Of a stretch of DNA of 26,804 nucleotides, positions 23,393 to 26,804 are shown piece by piece. This DNA is from Clostridia bacterium. GTDB lineage: Bacteria; Bacillota; Clostridia; Christensenellales; Aristaeellaceae. Each line of letters opens with the position of its first letter. Positions within the stretch are counted from its first letter, which is position 1. Where the stretch lies: positions 1 through 26,804 of the forward strand of contig JAFZRB010000076.1 of NCBI GenBank assembly GCA_017620115.1, in the 5' to 3' direction. Made by a program: the position numbers and the translations under genes. Below the pieces are notes generated by a model, which was not told where the DNA came from, did not search any database, and was given only the letters and a program-made list of their open reading frames with translations.

Positions 23393-24973
23393 GTGCAGTA
23401 TCGCTTTGAAATGCTGAAAGGCGAGCACTGGTGGGGCGGCACTGTGGCCAGCGCCGCATGTCCGCTGACCGTTTATTCCGAATACCATCAGGATTTCCGT
23501 TACGATTGCGGCAACCAGACCATGCCCCTGTTCCTGTCCGATCAGGGACGCTGCATCTGGAGCGACGACCCCTTCAAAGTCGATGTCGCCGGCGGCTGCT
23601 TTGAGATCGAGGGTGAGACGGTCACTCTGGAAAGACTGGGCTCCTGCCTTCGCGAGGCTTATCTCGAAGCGCAGAAGCTCTATTTCCCCTGCGACGGCAG
23701 GGAATTGCCGGAAGCGTTTTTCAAAACGGCCCAGTACAACACATGGATGGAGTTCACTTACTATCCGACGCAGGAGGGTGTGCTCAGGTTCGCGCAGGAC
23801 TGGCTTGATCACGGCTTTTCACCGGGCATCTTCATCATCGACGAAGGCTGGCACGGCCGCTACGGCGTGTGGGAATTTGATCTGGCGCGCTTTCCGGATC
23901 CGAAGGGCATGGTGGACAGGCTGCATGAGATGGGCTTTAAGGTGCTTCTGTGGGTTACGCCCTTCGTGTGCCCGGACGGCCCGGACTTCGTGCGATCCCT
24001 CCGCCCTCTGAAAGGCACCGATCCCGAAATGGCAAAGCATTTGTACATGCGCCGCGCGGAAGCCAGCGAGGATGACGAGGAGATGGCCAAGATCGCCATC
24101 GTTCAATGGTGGAACGGCTACGGCGCCCTGCTGAATCCGGCCAATCCGTGGGACGCGAAGTTCCTGGACGACAAGCTGCGGTTCCTGATGAAGGAATACG
24201 GTGTGGACGGCTTCAAATTCGACGGCGGTTCGCCGCATACTTACTGCTCCTCCAATGTCGTCAACGGCACCCTGGCCTGTGAAATGTCCCCTCACGAGCT
24301 GAACCAGGCCTGGAACCGATTCGGCAGCCGCTATCCCTATCACGAATACAAGGATACCTACAAAGGCGGCGGCAAAAACTGTATTCAGCGCCTGCGCGAC
24401 AAACATCCTACATGGGATGGCATGGGCATCAATCAGCTGGTTCCCTGCGCCATCACCTGCGGCCTGATCGGGCATCCGTTTGTCTGCCCTGATATGGTGG
24501 GCGGCGGCGAATGGAGTTTCCGGTTCCTGCCGGGCTTTGAGATGGACGAGGAACTGTTCGTGCGCATGGCGCAGTGCTCCGCGCTGTTCCCGATGATGCA
24601 GTTTTCATGGTCGCCCTGGAGCTGCCTGAGCGAGGAAAACCAGAAAACCGTGCTGGCGGCGGCCAGGCTGCATCAGGCGCTGGCGGACGAAATCCTCTCT
24701 CTCGTTCATGAAAGCGAAAAAACCGGCGAGCCGATCCTGCGCACGCTGGAATACAACGATCCGCACAGGGGCTACGCCGGGATAACCGATGAATTCATGC
24801 TGGGTGAAAACCTGCTTGTCGCGCCTGTTTTGGCAAAAGGCGTTTTTGAACGCAGGGTATCCTTCCCAACAGGCCGCTGGCAGGCCGCGGACGGCTCTGT
24901 TTATGAAGGCGGAACAGATGCAGTACTCGCCGCGCCGCTGGATACGCTGCTGTGGTTCCGCAGGGTTGAGTAG
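23393..24973 (+). CDS. Glycoside hydrolase family 31 enzyme
   Basis: A 526-residue alpha-glycosidase of the GH31 clan. The barrel starts with NTWMEFTYYPTQEGVL (116-131), then IFIIDEGWHGRYGVWEFD, and FKVLLWVTPFV. The nucleophile motif is GFKFDGG (Asp277 likely). A late segment with LRDKHPTWDG (Asp342 is the best acid/base candidate) and GLIGHPFVCPDMVGGG follow. It is shorter than typical GH31 enzymes of 650-800 residues, with small N- and C-terminal beta domains. No signal peptide is seen, so it acts on imported oligosaccharides. The start is a GTG at 23393 with AAGGAGG seven bases upstream. It is the third gene of the GH4 operon. The substrate (xyloside, glucoside, galactoside or GalNAc) is not decidable from these motifs. 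Confidence 0.88.
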   Translation: MQYRFEMLKGEHWWGGTVASAACPLTVYSEYHQDFRYDCGNQTMPLFLSDQGRCIWSDDPFKVDVAGGCFEIEGETVTLERLGSCLREAYLEAQKLYFPCDGRELPEAFFKTAQYNTWMEFTYYPTQEGVLRFAQDWLDHGFSPGIFIIDEGWHGRYGVWEFDLARFPDPKGMVDRLHEMGFKVLLWVTPFVCPDGPDFVRSLRPLKGTDPEMAKHLYMRRAEASEDDEEMAKIAIVQWWNGYGALLNPANPWDAKFLDDKLRFLMKEYGVDGFKFDGGSPHTYCSSNVVNGTLACEMSPHELNQAWNRFGSRYPYHEYKDTYKGGGKNCIQRLRDKHPTWDGMGINQLVPCAITCGLIGHPFVCPDMVGGGEWSFRFLPGFEMDEELFVRMAQCSALFPMMQFSWSPWSCLSEENQKTVLAAARLHQALADEILSLVHESEKTGEPILRTLEYNDPHRGYAGITDEFMLGENLLVAPVLAKGVFERRVSFPTGRWQAADGSVYEGGTDAVLAAPLDTLLWFRRVE

Positions 24974-24992
24974 GCAGGCTGTATTGATTCTT

Positions 24993-25042
24993 CAGAGGCG
25001 CTTGGGATTACTTCGCGCCCTTTTCCCTGGCAAGCGCCTCTG
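24993..25042. other. 12-base inverted repeat at convergent gene ends
   Basis: CAGAGGCGCTTG (24993-25004) and CAAGCGCCTCTG (25031-25042) are exact reverse complements with a 26-base loop. The right arm lies inside the last codons of the Gfo/Idh copy 2 gene. It probably forms a hairpin in either transcript. T runs are weak, so it may block read-through or protect 3' ends. Confidence 0.5.
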
Positions 25043-26309
25043 CTTCTTCCGAGCGCGCCTCCTCTTCCCTGCGCCGCAGGATCTCAAGCCACTGCCGGCG
25101 AACGGCCTCATAGACGGACGGATCAATCCGGGGCGTGCCCGCGGAGCAGGTCGGCAGCAGTTGATCGCCCGCCGCGGAGGCGATGGTGCAGGCCGTATCA
25201 TTGCGGAATTCGTCGCGCACCTTCTTCTGGCGCAGATCCGGGATCCGTATGGGGACGCATCCATTGAGAATGGAGCGGTAGGCAAAGATGCCCGGCAGGC
25301 TCATGCTCAGCGCTTCGTACACGTCGATGATTTCGGCCGTTTTATCGCCCAGCAGACGATTGATGAAGTGCTTCATGCAGTAGTAGTCGGAGCCGCCGTG
25401 GCCGAAGTCGTCCGCCCCTTCCTCCATATCGACCAGATAGCTTTCCACAGGCCGTTCCGCATACTCGCCGGAATACTCGTCACAGTTGACGTAGAGGCGG
25501 TAAACGCCGTCGTTGTCCGCATCCTCGCGGGCGGACTCCATGCGGCCTTTGGAGCCGTATAATGTATACCAGATCGAATTGCGGTACAGATCACCATGGA
25601 CGCTCTTGACGAGTCCTCCATTCTCCAGCGTAACCATTTCAATGCCAAACTGGCCGCGCTTTCGGCCCATACGGCGGGCGCGATCCGTTTTCAGGCTTTC
25701 AAAGCCAACGACAGATACGGGGCGCAGCCCAGTGATATGCACAATCGGTCCCAAAGAGTGCGTGCAATAGAATGTTGAGAAGGTATTGTTCCGCCAGTGA
25801 TCGGGATCGCCATAGGTGATTTCAGCATTGATACTTTCACAGTTGTGCGCGTATTCACCCTCGCCGTATTCAAATTCGCCCAGTTTGCCTTCGCGGTACA
25901 GCCTGCGCATTTCACGGGGCGCCGGCATAAAGCAGTAGTTTTCAGCATAGGCGTAGATCATGCCCGTTTCTTCTACTGTTTCCACCAATTCTACGGCTTC
26001 CTTCATGGTCTGCACAGGCAGCACTTCGCTCAGCACGTGCTTGCCGGCCTTCATGGCTTTGATGGCAAAAGGAGCGTGCTCCGTGGCATAGTTGGCCAGC
26101 ACGACAGCGTCCATGTCGTGTTTCAGGAATTCATCATAATCTGTGTAATAGGCGATCGGCCGGCCGGTCATTTTCTTTTTCATCATGTCCAGACCTTCCG
26201 CCCACTTGTCACAGATAGCTACGATTTCCGCATTGTCCACCGCCGCGCAGTAACGGATCATACTTTTTCCGCGTCCTACGCCGATCACGCCGATGCGCAC
26301 CTTTTTCAT
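25008..26309 (-). CDS. Gfo/Idh/MocA-family NAD(P)-binding protein (copy 2)
   Basis: 433 residues, plainly paralogous to copy 1 at 15130-16383 along the whole length. Shared blocks include HDMDAVVLANYA, AGKHVLSEVLP, TGMIYAY.ENYC, FYCTHSLGPIVH and NDT.CT near the end. The Rossmann motif is GVGRGKS, and the EKP position is EVLP, again without the lysine. It carries an extra charged C-terminal tail of about 20 residues (RRREEEARSEEAEALAREKG) that copy 1 lacks. The start at 26309 is preceded by AAGGAGG about ten bases upstream. It follows the unidentified gene to its right in the same direction and converges with the GH31 gene. It probably performs NAD-linked sugar chemistry in the cytoplasm. Confidence 0.9.
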   Translation of the reverse strand: MKKVRIGVIGVGRGKSMIRYCAAVDNAEIVAICDKWAEGLDMMKKKMTGRPIAYYTDYDEFLKHDMDAVVLANYATEHAPFAIKAMKAGKHVLSEVLPVQTMKEAVELVETVEETGMIYAYAENYCFMPAPREMRRLYREGKLGEFEYGEGEYAHNCESINAEITYGDPDHWRNNTFSTFYCTHSLGPIVHITGLRPVSVVGFESLKTDRARRMGRKRGQFGIEMVTLENGGLVKSVHGDLYRNSIWYTLYGSKGRMESAREDADNDGVYRLYVNCDEYSGEYAERPVESYLVDMEEGADDFGHGGSDYYCMKHFINRLLGDKTAEIIDVYEALSMSLPGIFAYRSILNGCVPIRIPDLRQKKVRDEFRNDTACTIASAAGDQLLPTCSAGTPRIDPSVYEAVRRQWLEILRRREEEARSEEAEALAREKGAK

Positions 26310-26351
26310 TTCTCCGCTTCCTCCTTGCCGTGTTTCCTTCCCCTAACAGAT

Positions 26352-26380
26352 GAGCCGCGGGGATATGAAAGCCGCGGCTC
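26352..26380 (-). other. Hairpin upstream of Gfo/Idh copy 2
   Basis: Perfect 9-base arms GAGCCGCGG/CCGCGGCTC with an 11-base loop, in the 95-base gap between two minus-strand genes. A T run occurs only on the plus-strand side (CTTTTC), so on the transcribed strand it is an intercistronic hairpin. Confidence 0.55.
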
Positions 26381-26404
26381 CTTTTCAACATATGCAGGAT
26401 TATG

Positions 26405-26804
26405 TCAGGCAAAGTCCAGGGCGATCGATCCGCCGTCAAAAGTGATTTCCGCTTTTGTGCCTTTCCACGGCATATTGACGAAGGGACTTCCGACGCTGAC
26501 GTCGATCTCTTTCACATAAGGCTCGCCGTCAATGGTGGAATCGTTGCTCCCGTCCAGCTTCATGATAAAGGTATTCCCGTAAAGACCCGTATAATGCATC
26601 GTTTCGCCTTCAATCGTCGCTTTCAGCCCGCACACGGCGTCTATGAACGCGTCAAAGGAGGCGTAATCGCGCTGCCTCGCGGTTTCGGTAATGACGGGCG
26701 TCCATTCATCGTCGCAGATGAGAAAGGCGCCCTCCGCATTGCAGCTGACTGGTTTATCCTTGCCGGCCTTCTCAAGATGGCAGGCGCCGCGAACTGCCTT
26801 AACG
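26405..26804 (-). CDS. Unidentified protein, C-terminal part (5' end beyond window)
   Basis: An open frame enters from the right edge and ends with TGA at 26405, giving the last 132 residues or so. I do not recognise it. It contains alternating hydrophobic/polar beta-strand-like stretches (TMHYTGLYGNTFIMKLDG, KAEITFDGGSIALDF) and several cysteines, consistent with a beta-sandwich or beta-helix end. The co-directional Gfo/Idh gene 95 bases downstream and the neighbouring glycosidases suggest a role in carbohydrate metabolism, but that is context only. An internal GTG at 26635 could be mistaken for a start; the frame continues upstream without a stop to the edge. Confidence 0.7.
   Translation of the reverse strand, partial: VKAVRGACHLEKAGKDKPVSCNAEGAFLICDDEWTPVITETARQRDYASFDAFIDAVCGLKATIEGETMHYTGLYGNTFIMKLDGSNDSTIDGEPYVKEIDVSVGSPFVNMPWKGTKAEITFDGGSIALDFA

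Noticed and set aside
1..26804. Search by eye for tRNA, rRNA, CRISPR arrays, insertion sequences and attachment sites
   Set aside because: No cloverleaf, regularly spaced repeats, transposase motifs or terminal repeats were seen.

Overview
The window reads as a piece of a high-GC, Gram-positive-type (Firmicutes/Clostridia-like, probably uncultured gut-type) chromosome. The reasons are strong AGGAGG-type ribosome binding sites before most genes, consensus TTGACA/TATAAT promoters, a lysine riboswitch, LplABC/YtcQ-type sugar transporters without their own ATPase, and Ala-rich 'MKKL...' signal peptides. The exact lineage is inference. I see no tRNA, rRNA, CRISPR array or mobile element.

Layout. 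(1) 1-3845, minus strand: a secreted 5'-nucleotidase C-terminal-domain protein, a MoxR AAA+ ATPase, a DUF58 protein and a membrane protein cut by the left edge. The last three overlap by ATGA. The promoter lies near 4007-4035, and a terminator-like hairpin sits in the leader between promoter and first gene. (2) 4065-10740, minus strand: an Opp/Dpp-type peptide importer (OppA, OppB, OppC, a fused OppD-OppF ATPase and a small three-helix membrane protein) behind a consensus promoter and a well-preserved lysine riboswitch. This points to lysine-containing peptides, or lysine itself, as cargo. (3) 10847-14183: a metallo-beta-lactamase-fold hydrolase and a creatininase-family amidohydrolase in one minus-strand operon. 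Its promoter is flanked by a perfect inverted repeat, and a TIM-barrel amidohydrolase is transcribed divergently. (4) 14222-16383, minus strand: a Gfo/Idh/MocA-family protein followed by a nitrilase-superfamily amidase. (5) 16633-20134, plus strand: a carbohydrate ABC importer (solute-binding protein plus two permeases, no ATPase). (6) 20179-24973: an AraC regulator divergent from an operon for a GH4 enzyme with the CHEV motif of alpha-galacturonidases, a NagB-like sugar-phosphate isomerase/deaminase and a GH31 glycosidase. (7) 25008-26804, minus strand: a second, closely related Gfo/Idh/MocA protein and the end of an unidentified gene.

Working together (inference): genes 14222-26804 look like a carbohydrate-utilisation locus. 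Oligosaccharides enter through the CUT1-type transporter, powered by an MsmX-like ATPase encoded elsewhere. They are then opened by a GH4 and a GH31 enzyme, with two Gfo/Idh paralogs doing NAD(H)-linked chemistry on the sugars and the NagB-like protein feeding products into hexose phosphates. AraC is the obvious local switch. The peptide importer is a separate, lysine-controlled unit. Regulatory RNA and DNA structure is unusually readable here: a complete lysine aptamer with a switchable terminator, a possible leader attenuator, an operator-like repeat around a -10 box, a divergent promoter pair with overlapping -10 boxes, and several GC-rich hairpins between genes of one operon.
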